Of a DNA stretch of 42,477 nucleotides, positions 15,601 through 23,568 are shown piece by piece. Origin of the DNA: Chitinivibrionales bacterium. GTDB lineage: Bacteria > Fibrobacterota > Chitinivibrionia > Chitinivibrionales > JANQEN01. The translations under genes and the position numbers were made by a program. The notes beneath the pieces are model-generated. The model was given only the letters and a program-made list of their open reading frames with translations. It was not told where the DNA came from and ran no database searches. The stretch's first letter is position 1; the number at the start of each line of letters is the position of its first letter. Where the stretch lies: assembly GCA_028278335.1 (NCBI GenBank), contig JANQEN010000023.1, positions 1-42,477 of the forward strand. The letters run 5' to 3'.

Positions 15601-17350
15601 CTTTGCTTCTGCCAACAATGATAGTGGTCATACCGCCAACGCCCCTTCAACAGCTTCACCTTTGTATCAATGTGTACTACGAGTAACCGACAATGATGGG
15701 AACACCGCCTTAGATACTATAGCTATAGAAGTAGTCGCCGATGTACCTGTGGCAACTGCGAGCACCACGACTCCCACCGTATCCATCAATGATCCCATCT
15801 CTTTACAAGGTACTGCTACAGACGGCTATGGAACAGTTGTCTCCTGGGAGTGGGATATTGGCAATATGGGAAGCTTTGTCCCTGCCAATACTGGTAGTGG
15901 TCATACCGCTAATGCTCCCTCTTTAGCAACTTCATTCTATGAATGTGTATTACGAGTAACTGACAATGATGGCAACACTGCAAAAGATACTATAGCAATC
16001 GAAGTTGTTGCAGATATGCCTGTGGCAACTGCGAGTACGACAACTCCCATTGTTTCCATCAATGATCCAATCTTACTACAGGGCACTGCAACAGATGGCT
16101 ATGGAACAATTATCTCCTGGGAGTGGGATGTTGGTAATACCGGTACCTTTGTCCTTGCCAATAATGATAGTGGTCATACAACGAATGCACCAACCACAGC
16201 TTCGGCGACCCATGAATGTGTCCTGAAGGTAACCGACGATGATGGAACAATTGGTTTAGATACCATCGCAATTGAAGTATTATTGGATAAACCAATAGCT
16301 GAGGCACAAACAACAACTCCCACAGTAACAATACATGACATCATTAGATTACAGGGGAGTGCTACAGATCAATTTGGGACTATTGCAACCTGGGAGTGGA
16401 AATTTGGGAATGAGCCTTGGGTAGAGACTTCCTCGGGAGATACGAATATCATAGCGAGCTCTGCCACAGACAACTTTCTGTGTATTTTTCGCGTTACTGA
16501 TGATGATGGTGTTTCAGGAATGGATTCGGTCAGTGTAGTAATCAGTGCACACAAGGGTGCGATGGTTTATATCCAATCAATGGGAAAAAGCTTTTCCATG
16601 GGTAATGATAATGGGCTTGATGGTGAAAAACCTGCGCATATTGTGACCATAAACCGTGACTTTTGGGTTGATACCACGGAGGTTACACAAAAAGATTACT
16701 CTGACCTCATGTCGTCAACCTATTCTAGCTATTCCAATCCCTCGTGGCCTTCCAGTAATGGTTCCGGTGATAATTGTGCGGCCTATCGTGTTAATTGGTT
16801 TGATGCAGTTCTCTATTGCAATGCGCGAAGTAAAAGAGATAATCTAGATACGGTGTATGCCTATAGTTCAATTGTTGGTGTAGCGGGAAATGACTGTGAT
16901 TTAGTTGACTGTTACATTGATTATTCAAAAAATGGTTATCGATTACCCACTGAAGCTGAATGGGAATTTGCCTGTCGAGCTGGCACAACCAGTGATTACT
17001 ACTGGGGTGATGATACATTAATTATGGGTGATTATGCGTGGTATAGTCAAAATGGTGGAGGAATTGCTCATACTGTTGCAGAGAAAGAGCCCAACTCTTT
17101 TGGCCTCTATGATATGAGTGGTAATCTTTGGGAATGGTGTAATGATTGGTATACGGATTTCTCCGGTGAAGACCAAACCGACCCAACAGGCCCGGTCAGT
17201 GGCACTGAACGCGCTCATCGTGGTGGTAGTTGGTTTGATGAGATCACAACCTTTCCCGGTTTACGATCATCCAGTAGAAGCAAGATTGATCCCAGTGATG
17301 CCCGTCGGAATGTGGGATTTAGGGTAGTATTACCAATACTGATTCATTAG
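12638..17350 (+). CDS. giant lipoprotein: PKD-like repeats plus C-terminal FGE-like domain
   Basis: A 1570-residue exported protein. The N-terminus is a lipoprotein signal (hydrophobic residues 3-18, Cys19), with an unusual His at -1 (LIISHC). Residues 33-75 form a carboxypeptidase-regulatory-like beta domain (GVPDVVVRLSK, STNSQGYFNI). From about 220 to 1305 come twelve PKD/Ig-like repeats with motifs VSINDP, WEWDIGN and LRVTDNDGN; units 3-11 are each exactly 91 residues. Residues about 1308-1570 are a sulfatase-modifying-factor (FGE-like) domain: DTTEVTQKDY, VNWFDAVLYCNARS, NGYRLPTEAEWEFACRAG, GNLWEWCNDW, RGGSW and NVGFRVV. The two catalytic Cys of true FGE are absent from the RGGSW region, so it is probably structural or carbohydrate-binding. 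The protein likely extends from the outer membrane. Confidence 0.88.
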   Translation: MRLIISILALVSVLIISHCTKDIAGSNDETVTGTISLSGKVLDSQNNGVPDVVVRLSKIPFLDSTNSQGYFNIFVSEDTLEKLGIDLDTLQDTLTYIKDSIVITSVHVKDWIDTLPHVYIVQRNVSGQLLTTYKEFRRLEAVLKDLDNPLIPSKSTDLWLSTNTFKFSGFLYFLNNEQIQNYSIYVNVYDQDSVFVGRSVTEKFNNTAGDIELLAFDPFNAFPYIDMGTDTIVSIGDSIFLHPTVADSFGGTIESWEWSINGDPFVMSAPGNRYVVAPVDSTSLFNCLLRVTDNDSNQTVDSLKVTVVLDAPVVHAGYDTTVSINDTVVLQSKVTQEFGTIIMYAWDFDGDSIYDDSSAITADIPHVFTHETIYNAVLLVRDDDGNEATDTCAITVQNLPPCITYLRKDTTISIYDTIDLVGMASDSDGVSLVYSWDCNGDGIIEYTDSSSGTTRFCYENAGVNRAIFSVSDDDNKKVADTVTITVLQDPPVATASTTTPLVSLFDTLRFQGTASDQFGSIVTWEWDVGNSGTFVAANSGSGHVVMAPASAESAYPIVLKVTDDDGNSDCDTVVVTVVVDLPVATASTTTPTVSVNDPIILHGTATDKYGWIAAWEWDIGNTGIFILANNDSGHTANAPATASDSYECVLRVTDNDGNVALDTAAIAVVADIPVATATTNTPKVSINDTLVLLGTASDGYGTIVAWEWDVGNTGSFTPANNDSGHLANAPSSAASSYGCVLRVTDNDGNTALDTIAIEVIADVPVPTASTATPKVSINDPITLQGTATDGYGAIVSWEWDVGNTGSFTPANNDSGHTANAPSTAFSSYECVLRVKDNDGNTALDTIAIEVVADIPVATASTITPTVSINDPISLQGTATDGYGTIVSWEWDIGNTGNFTSANNDSGHTTNAPSTAFSSYKCVLRVTDNDGNVAQDTVAIEVVADVPVAAASTTTPTVSINDPISLQGTATDGYGSILSWEWDIGNTGSFASANNDSGHTANAPSTASPLYQCVLRVTDNDGNTALDTIAIEVVADVPVATASTTTPTVSINDPISLQGTATDGYGTVVSWEWDIGNMGSFVPANTGSGHTANAPSLATSFYECVLRVTDNDGNTAKDTIAIEVVADMPVATASTTTPIVSINDPILLQGTATDGYGTIISWEWDVGNTGTFVLANNDSGHTTNAPTTASATHECVLKVTDDDGTIGLDTIAIEVLLDKPIAEAQTTTPTVTIHDIIRLQGSATDQFGTIATWEWKFGNEPWVETSSGDTNIIASSATDNFLCIFRVTDDDGVSGMDSVSVVISAHKGAMVYIQSMGKSFSMGNDNGLDGEKPAHIVTINRDFWVDTTEVTQKDYSDLMSSTYSSYSNPSWPSSNGSGDNCAAYRVNWFDAVLYCNARSKRDNLDTVYAYSSIVGVAGNDCDLVDCYIDYSKNGYRLPTEAEWEFACRAGTTSDYYWGDDTLIMGDYAWYSQNGGGIAHTVAEKEPNSFGLYDMSGNLWEWCNDWYTDFSGEDQTDPTGPVSGTERAHRGGSWFDEITTFPGLRSSSRSKIDPSDARRNVGFRVVLPILIH
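13832..16288 (+). repeat. nine in-frame 273-bp tandem repeats
   Basis: Units begin at 13832, 14105, 14378, 14651, 14924, 15197, 15470, 15743 and 16016, always 273 bases apart (91 codons). Units from 14924 to 16015 are very similar at the DNA level, while those at 13832 and 14105 are more diverged, the pattern expected from recent internal amplification. They encode the PKD-like modules of the large lipoprotein. Confidence 0.93.
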
Positions 17351-17483
17351 TGTCCATGCGTTAAATAGTCTTAGGTATCGCCCTTCAGGTCTTGATGATG
17401 AAAATTGGTATACGCTTTTGGATATCATAAAACCTGCGGGTATTCATTTTGGTTTTTTGGATGGGGGAGATCCCCCTCGCTGC

Positions 17484-17589
17484 AAAGAAATACCTCCCTA
17501 CTCGCAAAGCTGTAACGTGAAAAAGAGTATCCGCTAGCCGCGGATCCTCTTTTCACTAACACCTTTTGCTCATATTGCGGTATTTCTTT
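17484..17589. other. long imperfect hairpin (about 50-base arms)
   Basis: The arms 17484-17534 and 17540-17589 are imperfect reverse complements. The outer end pairs AAAGAAATACC (17484-17494) with GGTATTTCTTT (17579-17589) perfectly. The inner end pairs GTGAAAA with TTTTCAC and then TATCCGC with GCGGAT around a five-base loop, TAGCC. The inner stem could end transcription of the lipoprotein operon. The full structure is longer than a normal terminator and may be a structured RNA or a decayed palindromic element. Confidence 0.6.
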
Positions 17590-17696
17590 TCCGCTACCCC
17601 CCCAATCAAATGCTTCATGTGTCTTTGATTAATAATAGAGGGTGAACTGATTGTTACAGAGAGAAAGGTAGAGGTTTGATATGTTGTGATACCATT

Positions 17697-17800
17697 TATA
17701 CCGCTTCTCAATAATTATGTCCTATGTTGTATTGCGGCATAACTGTTTCTATAAGAGTTTTGTCAAAACCATGGGACAAAGCTTTTGAGAAACAGTATAT
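17697..17800 (-). repeat. MITE-like dispersed repeat, copy 2 (complete)
   Basis: A complete copy of the element truncated at 1-95, in inverted orientation, with about eight differences. Its ends are 15-base terminal inverted repeats, TATACCGCTTCTCAA at the left and TTGAGAAACAGTATA at the right, differing at two positions. The outermost TA bases resemble the TA target preference of IS630/mariner-type elements. It is about 104 bases long and has no coding capacity. It sits in the non-coding gap between two convergent genes. Confidence 0.78.
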
Positions 17801-17841
17801 ACATATCAAAATTTGATATTCCTTTGTAATTTATGCAATAA

Positions 17842-17878
17842 AAAAAACTACCACTCCTTATAGGAGTGATAGTTTTTT
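17842..17878. terminator. bidirectional rho-independent terminator
   Basis: A-run, CTACCACTCC, loop TTATA, GGAGTGATAG, T-run: a stem of about 15 bp with one mismatch. It lies 24 bases beyond the stop codon of the minus-strand C25 peptidase gene and has T-runs in both directions, so it can serve the minus-strand gene and also block readthrough from the left. Confidence 0.85.
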
Positions 17879-17902
17879 AAAAAGGAGAAAAAGTCTGATC
17901 AG

Positions 17903-20900
17903 TTAATTTTTAACACCGACCAGAAGTTTTTTGACATCATAATTACCATTGCTATCAAATACCTTGAGTAATGCTAAATAACTCCCCGCTTTTACCTTAC
18001 GACCTGACTTGTTTGTTAGGTTCCATGGCCCCAAGGTGAGCGGCCCTCTTTTTGACGTTGAACCTGTTAACTCCTGCTCAAACAGAGTACCACCTAAAGG
18101 ATCAAAGAGGATAAGCTTGGCTTCGAACTGCTTGCACTTCTTCGCATTCACTTCAAAGGTAAAGAGTGTCGACCGCGTTACATTCCGATTGACAGGATTT
18201 GGAGAGACTGAAAAAGCAGTAATAAGTCCGGACACCCGCGGTTTTTTCTGAGAATTCTGAATAGCAATTTCATCAACCACTGAAAGTGTGCAGGTAACAG
18301 CAATGGGTGAGCTTTCCTTGGGGGAATTGTGATACATAAAAATCAGTGCAGATTTGTTATTACCAACTTGGAGTCCCTTTGCATCAAAGGAGAGCTTGAT
18401 GTTCTTTGAACCTGCCGGTGCAACTGAGGCACTGAAAGTGCTATGAGAAATCCAGGAGGGGAGCATACAAGCAGTCTGTCCAGGGTTTGGGGTATTAAAG
18501 GATGCTGAAGCGTTACCCGCCCAATCATCTTTGCCATCACTATCACCGTCATTGTTGCGATAGATAGCATTATTTGAGAGTGACACACCATCACCACTCC
18601 AAGAGGTCCCCTGAGGAGGAGTGTCATTGTTTCCTGCTGTTTTTACAAAGTCGACGCCCTTACCGGTGTTGTCAAGAATGGCCAAGGAGAGCTCTGTTTC
18701 TCCCATGTCCCAGAAGAGGTTGCTTCCCACAAAAATGGTTGAATCATTGGCACTCTGCTCCTCATCCATTATTATCAGGGTCTTGCCCGATTTAATAACA
18801 ACATCCTTTTTAAAGGTGTAGGAGCCAGATGTGTTCTGGTTGTCCTTCCATTCGATTTTCCATCCACTCACATCGAGATCAGGACCCTGGTTGCGGATCT
18901 CGAAGCCGTCGTAGAACTCATCAACCGGTACATAGAGTTCATTGATTTTAAGATCACCCAGCTTACCTTTACAGAGTTGCACCTTCAGGTCCCGTTTTCC
19001 CTTGTTAGAGACGGTCAGGTCCATAGCAACATTTCGCTCAGGCATGAGTTGGGTCCAGATCCGATCACTATTTACCGTGACAGTAGGAAACTTGACTTCC
19101 AAATTAACACCACTGTTATCCGGGGGGAGTGTTACTTGGGCAGTATCCGAGGTGTGCTCACCAGCTTGTGCAAAGACCGCATAGGTTCCGGGAAAGAGCT
19201 TTTCCAGCGTGTAATTTCCCTGATTGTTCGAGGCGATTGATCCGGTTTTTGTACCAATATAGTGCACATCAGCTGGAGTGATTCCCGAGACCTTTCCGGA
19301 GAGGGTTGACACATTGAAAATGGCAAAGGTACCACTGGCACTGTTGCGGGTCACCGTAGAGGCATCGGAGATTTTAATGAGGCACTCCTCAGAGCCCACA
19401 TCAGGCGCTTTCCATTTGTAAGATTCAGTGTTGTCAACAGAGGCTTCGATTGTTGAATAGGTTTGGCCATTGTCTTTGGAAAACTCAATTTTGACTTTGT
19501 CAACCGGTCCCTCTTCGGTCTTCCAAGTGATTGCAATCTCCTCATCAACATCAAAAACATCACCATACTTAGGTGTCTTTATGTCAAAGACACCACCGGA
19601 TTTAAAGGTGCCCAAATAGGGGCGATGGTTGTGATAGGTAACCGTAACAAAAACACTATCAGCTTGATAGTTGGGTAAGATTACCGTTAATTCACCGGAA
19701 TTATCAGTATAGCCACTGGCCAGATGTTTGTGATCGGTAGTCGCTATTCCCACCAACGCTCCCTCAATAGCACCATCATCATTGGCAACCTTGATGCCAA
19801 AGGCTCCTGGCTTGGGATTAGGGTGTTCTGCTTTGATTTTAGCTAAAGGTTTTGCTGTGAGATAGAGGTCAACTTCGGGGCATCCCCAAAAAATACCGCC
19901 CCAACGATCTAATTTACTATTGCGAATAAACTGCTTGGCATAGGTGACGCATGCACCCATGTGCCAGAGTTCCTTGTTGGTAAAGTATGCCTCCTGTCCC
20001 TTTTCAAACATAGGAATCGATGAGGTCGTAGCATTAGGCGCATAGGAGATCATACCTAAACAGCCTCCGGGTTCCTCAATGGTGCCGGCACACATCCATG
20101 CCTCTGCAAAGCAGAGTCTGCCCTTAAAGGACGAGTTGGTGCAGGCAATGTTCCAAATCCAAGGAATCATCCGACCATTTTTAATGGCAGAGATCTGAGA
20201 AGTACTAACTTTAGCAGAGGACCAGCTTGTTTTTGAGCCGTGTGCAATGTAGCTCATCACACTTAAACCTTTGCTCAGCTCATTAACCAAGGCTGTGCCT
20301 GTTTTGGGATTTTGTCTCTCCTTGTCCTGAATAACACTGGCAAAACCCTTACTCTCGTACATGTCGGCAATGCGACCATTGGGAGTGATACCATTGGGAC
20401 TGGTACTTCCCCAGGTACGAGCAGAGATCATCCAATCAGTATTCCCTTCAAAGGGATCCATCTCATACATGCGAATCTTCCAGGTCTGATAGGTGAGACT
20501 CTTGAGGTCACCATTTTTGGCAGTGATACGTCCAACATGCATGGAAGGAATATGGCTACTGGTTCCTATGGTGCCAAAGCCATTGTCACTCTCAGCCTTG
20601 TTACGGGTTGCTGTGGGAACAATGTCCTCGCCACCGCAGAGTAATATGTATTCAGGCTTGTTTGGCCAGCTTGCGTAGGCATCTTCGAGCCATTTATCCA
20701 AAGCTTCATCATCGGAGCCGATTTCTGCAATGTCTTGGATTTTTACATCATAGCCTTTACGAATTTTCCAATTGGAGAAATCCTCGACTGCCTTAAGTGA
20801 GGCCTGGTTGCCGATGAAGACATAACAACCGGGATCAACCCGCTTGTCAAATGGTGCAAAGGCTGCGCCGTCAAAGTTTATAACCTGACGATAAAAGGGG

Positions 20901-21541
20901 AGGAAACTGCGGGTAATTCCCCGATCGACCATGGTAAGTTCATCTTCGCCTCTGCCCTTTTCAAAGGTCACATGGACCTTCATGGCAGTAATGGCAATCG
21001 CTTCATTGGAAACAGGGTTCACTTTAAGAGGATGCAGTGCTATCCGAGCAATACGGATATCACCCAAGATTTCGCAACTAACCAAGGTCGCATTACTCTT
21101 GGGAAAAAGGTCATTGGTTTCATAAATTTCTTTATTTTGAATGTAGGGTACGGGCTCACCACTGATTGGTTGCGGTGTTTGCACGGGCATGACCATATAA
21201 GTGCCTAAGGGTTTTGTCTGCACATTGCTGGTGGAGAGAGCAATTGTTCCCCGATTAGGAATTCGTACCATAACCTCGATTGCTGATGCATCGGGTTCTC
21301 CTGGCTTTTGCGGGACAGCTCGATCATCGGGAATCACAAGCTTGCTACCCTGACCAAATTCGGTTAAAAGTCCCTTTTGGTCTTCGATGCGGGGCAGGTT
21401 AAAATCAAAGGTGACCCCTGATTGATTGTTTTCTGTTCTGGTGATGGTCTTTGTAGATTTGTTGTTTTGGTACACAACTGTTGTGGCTGCATGGCTAGTA
21501 AAAAGGCACACAGCCGCAATAAATATGAAGATATGCTTCAT
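17903..21541 (-). CDS. secreted gingipain-like C25 peptidase with lamin-tail and Ig-like domains
   Basis: A 1212-residue exported cysteine peptidase. Residues 1-19 are a Sec signal peptide (ATVVYQ follows). Residues about 30-220 resemble a C25 propeptide. The catalytic domain (about 237-560) has His434 in IAHGSKTSW and Cys467 in NIACTNSSF, the C25 dyad, and GCPEVDLYL at its end where gingipains have a GDP motif. Ig-like modules (about 570-760) and a lamin-tail domain (LKINELYVPVDEFYDGFEI and following) come next, then a FlgD-like Ig ending (FSVSPNPVNRNVTRS, then SGRKVKAGSYLALLKVFDSNG). The C-terminal module may act as a sorting signal of type IX secretion. AGGGGGG precedes the ATG. It could be PorU-like rather than a degradative protease; this cannot be settled by eye. 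Confidence 0.85.
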   Translation of the reverse strand: MKHIFIFIAAVCLFTSHAATTVVYQNNKSTKTITRTENNQSGVTFDFNLPRIEDQKGLLTEFGQGSKLVIPDDRAVPQKPGEPDASAIEVMVRIPNRGTIALSTSNVQTKPLGTYMVMPVQTPQPISGEPVPYIQNKEIYETNDLFPKSNATLVSCEILGDIRIARIALHPLKVNPVSNEAIAITAMKVHVTFEKGRGEDELTMVDRGITRSFLPFYRQVINFDGAAFAPFDKRVDPGCYVFIGNQASLKAVEDFSNWKIRKGYDVKIQDIAEIGSDDEALDKWLEDAYASWPNKPEYILLCGGEDIVPTATRNKAESDNGFGTIGTSSHIPSMHVGRITAKNGDLKSLTYQTWKIRMYEMDPFEGNTDWMISARTWGSTSPNGITPNGRIADMYESKGFASVIQDKERQNPKTGTALVNELSKGLSVMSYIAHGSKTSWSSAKVSTSQISAIKNGRMIPWIWNIACTNSSFKGRLCFAEAWMCAGTIEEPGGCLGMISYAPNATTSSIPMFEKGQEAYFTNKELWHMGACVTYAKQFIRNSKLDRWGGIFWGCPEVDLYLTAKPLAKIKAEHPNPKPGAFGIKVANDDGAIEGALVGIATTDHKHLASGYTDNSGELTVILPNYQADSVFVTVTYHNHRPYLGTFKSGGVFDIKTPKYGDVFDVDEEIAITWKTEEGPVDKVKIEFSKDNGQTYSTIEASVDNTESYKWKAPDVGSEECLIKISDASTVTRNSASGTFAIFNVSTLSGKVSGITPADVHYIGTKTGSIASNNQGNYTLEKLFPGTYAVFAQAGEHTSDTAQVTLPPDNSGVNLEVKFPTVTVNSDRIWTQLMPERNVAMDLTVSNKGKRDLKVQLCKGKLGDLKINELYVPVDEFYDGFEIRNQGPDLDVSGWKIEWKDNQNTSGSYTFKKDVVIKSGKTLIIMDEEQSANDSTIFVGSNLFWDMGETELSLAILDNTGKGVDFVKTAGNNDTPPQGTSWSGDGVSLSNNAIYRNNDGDSDGKDDWAGNASASFNTPNPGQTACMLPSWISHSTFSASVAPAGSKNIKLSFDAKGLQVGNNKSALIFMYHNSPKESSPIAVTCTLSVVDEIAIQNSQKKPRVSGLITAFSVSPNPVNRNVTRSTLFTFEVNAKKCKQFEAKLILFDPLGGTLFEQELTGSTSKRGPLTLGPWNLTNKSGRKVKAGSYLALLKVFDSNGNYDVKKLLVGVKN

Positions 21542-21729
21542 GATTCCCCCCTGCTACCAGGAAATGAGATAAATTAGTGAAATAATGGCCCACCCCAGAA
21601 CCAGCTTTTATTGTATATACATATAGATATCTATAATTTATACAAATAATCGGTTAAATGCCAAGAAAATCTATAACCCGCATTTTTCCCTGGAATACTA
21701 TTTTATTAAGTGACTTACGAGCATCAATC

Positions 21730-21735
21730 TATATT
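21730..21735 (+). promoter_or_regulatory. candidate -10 element before the EamA gene
   Basis: TATATT is six bases before the first ATG of the transporter and no Shine-Dalgarno is present, giving the same arrangement as at 11786 and 41896. No clear -35 is seen. Confidence 0.25.
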
Positions 21736-21741
21736 GTCATT

Positions 21742-22635
21742 ATGATGGAAAAAAACACAAAAGCCCTCGTATCAGTTCATATTGCAGTGATACTCTTTGG
21801 TATGGCCGGGCTATTTGGAAAATTAATATCGCAATCTCCAATGATTATTGTTTTAGGAAGGGTCTTTTTTGCATCCCTCTTTCTATATCTTCTCCTTTTA
21901 ATGCAGCGAAAGCCCATGACTCTTTCTCATAGCAGGGATTATCTCATATTTGTTTTGATGGGGATACTCTTAAGTGTGCATTGGGTTACTTTTTTCCATG
22001 CCATTCAAGTTTCTTCGGTTGCTGTTGGTCTTCTTACCTATGCAACCTTTCCTGTGTTTACCACTTTTTTAGAGCCCTTCTTTTTTCGGGAGCAACTGCT
22101 TAAAAAAAACATTCTGTTGGCCTTTGTCACCCTTGGTGGAGTAGCACTGGTTGTTCCTGAATACTCATTTTCAAATGCCATTACCCAGGGAGTTCTCTTT
22201 GGTATTCTCTCGGGTGTCACCTTTGCTCTTTTATCACTTCTTAATAGAAAGTATGCAGAGCAGTACTCAAATTTGGTGATCGCACTCTATCAAGACGGCA
22301 TTGCAGCCCTCCTGCTTCTACCCTTTTTGTTTATACTTAAACCAGAATTTCAATCTACGGATTTATTGAATCTACTGCTCCTTGGCGTACTCTTTACAGC
22401 AGTTGCTCATTCTCTGTTTATTAAGGCGTTAAGGAATATTAGGGCACAAACAGCAAGTATCATTGCCTGCTTAGAGCCGGTCTATGGCATAGTTATTGCA
22501 GCTTTTATACTTAAGGAAGCACCGACAATACGAGTACTTGGCGGTGGTATTGTTATACTTGGTGCAGCCTTTTTAGTTACTGTAACGAGTAATCAAGGAG
22601 CTGGAACCCATGAGCAAATTCAGAGAAGTCGTTAA
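21742..22635 (+). CDS. EamA/DMT-family transporter
   Basis: An inner-membrane carrier of the drug/metabolite transporter superfamily, with ten predicted membrane helices in two EamA repeats. Recognisable are the first helix (ALVSVHIAVILFGMAGLFGKL), the WVTFFHAIQVSSVAVGLLTYATFPVFT region of repeat one, and the repeat-two end SIIACLEPVYGIVIAAFILKEAP. The substrate is unknown; amino acid or metabolite efflux is usual for the family. I start it at the ATG at 21742 (or the adjacent one at 21745) because the first membrane helix follows closely. An in-frame ATG at 21658 would add a 28-residue tail with no ribosome site. Its 3' end overlaps the pirin gene by 26 bases. Confidence 0.85.
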   Translation: MMEKNTKALVSVHIAVILFGMAGLFGKLISQSPMIIVLGRVFFASLFLYLLLLMQRKPMTLSHSRDYLIFVLMGILLSVHWVTFFHAIQVSSVAVGLLTYATFPVFTTFLEPFFFREQLLKKNILLAFVTLGGVALVVPEYSFSNAITQGVLFGILSGVTFALLSLLNRKYAEQYSNLVIALYQDGIAALLLLPFLFILKPEFQSTDLLNLLLLGVLFTAVAHSLFIKALRNIRAQTASIIACLEPVYGIVIAAFILKEAPTIRVLGGGIVILGAAFLVTVTSNQGAGTHEQIQRSR

Positions 22636-23449
22636 GGTTCTTTCAAGCCAACCCGCCATGGAAGGTGCCGGAGTCTCTTTACAACGAGTCTTTGGCTTTA
22701 CAGAGCAGGGGCAGTTTGATCCCTTTCTTTTGCTTGATCACTTTGGTTCAGATAATCCCAATGATTATCTGGCAGGTTTTCCTTGGCATCCCCATAGAGG
22801 AATTGAAACCGTTACCTACATGCTTGAGGGAGTGGTCGAGCATGGAGACAGTTTAGGAAACAAGGGTACAATTCAATCAGGTGATATCCAATGGATGACT
22901 GCGGGAAGTGGTATTATCCACCAGGAGATGCCCAAGGCCTACGAGGGAGTGATGCAGGGTTTTCAACTCTGGGTAAACCTTCCTGCAGAAAAAAAGATGA
23001 TGACACCCCGCTATCAAGATGTAAAGGCCTCTTCTGTTCCGGAAGTAGCCTTAGATAAAGGTATTCAAGCAAAGGTGATCTGTGGCACAGTACAGGGAGT
23101 TTCCGGACCAGTCAGGGATATCGTCGTTGAAAATGAGTATCTTGATATTACTGTTCCTGCAGAAACCTCTTTTGAGTATGAATTAAAAGAGGGCTACAAC
23201 ACCTTTGTGTATGTGTTCGAGGGAGCTGGTTTAGTGTGTAATAAGAAGATTACTCAAAATCAAGCTGCGCTATTAAGTGACAGTGGATCCATCTCTGTAA
23301 TAACAACGACTCAACCCATACGATTTCTACTAATCTCTGGTAAACCACTTAATGAACCCATTGCCTGGCGTGGACCAATTGTGATGAACACCCAAGAGGA
23401 GATTCATCTTGCCTTTGAGGAGTATCATGGGGGGAGTTTTATTAAGTAG
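22610..23449 (+). CDS. pirin-family protein
   Basis: A 279-residue bicupin. The metal ligands of pirin are all visible: His-x-His in FPWHPHRGIET and His-x-Glu in GSGIIHQEMP. The DPFLLLDHFGS motif precedes them, and the C-terminal pirin domain ends with EPIAWRGPIVMNT, which is highly typical. Bacterial pirins are cytoplasmic and include quercetin dioxygenases and regulators of metabolic enzymes; which applies here is not evident. AAGGAG lies 9 bases before the ATG, inside the end of the EamA gene, so the two are translationally coupled. Confidence 0.93.
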   Translation: MSKFREVVKVLSSQPAMEGAGVSLQRVFGFTEQGQFDPFLLLDHFGSDNPNDYLAGFPWHPHRGIETVTYMLEGVVEHGDSLGNKGTIQSGDIQWMTAGSGIIHQEMPKAYEGVMQGFQLWVNLPAEKKMMTPRYQDVKASSVPEVALDKGIQAKVICGTVQGVSGPVRDIVVENEYLDITVPAETSFEYELKEGYNTFVYVFEGAGLVCNKKITQNQAALLSDSGSISVITTTQPIRFLLISGKPLNEPIAWRGPIVMNTQEEIHLAFEEYHGGSFIK

Positions 23450-23511
23450 ATGAAAAACTATTTCGCTCACTATCTTTCTTCACTTAAACTATGCAATTAC
23501 ATAATTTGTAT

Positions 23512-23517
23512 TATAAT
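23512..23517 (+). promoter_or_regulatory. candidate -10 element upstream of the enolase gene
   Basis: A consensus TATAAT preceded by TTTGTAT lies about 50 bases before the start codon of the enolase-like gene. No convincing -35 is seen. The strong ribosome site GGAGGTGG at 23557-23564 fits a normal leader. Confidence 0.4.
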
Positions 23518-23568
23518 GGATAGTGATAAATAGTATCCCTCAACCAGGAATAGTGTGGAGGTGGAATC

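Noticed and set aside
13832..16288. regular repeats considered as a CRISPR array
   Set aside because: The period is 273 bases, the repeats are in frame without spacers and they encode PKD-like modules.
17352..17536. about 60 open codons after the giant lipoprotein, ending inside the hairpin
   Set aside because: No start codon and no recognisable family; the frame runs into the hairpin arm, so it is probably chance.
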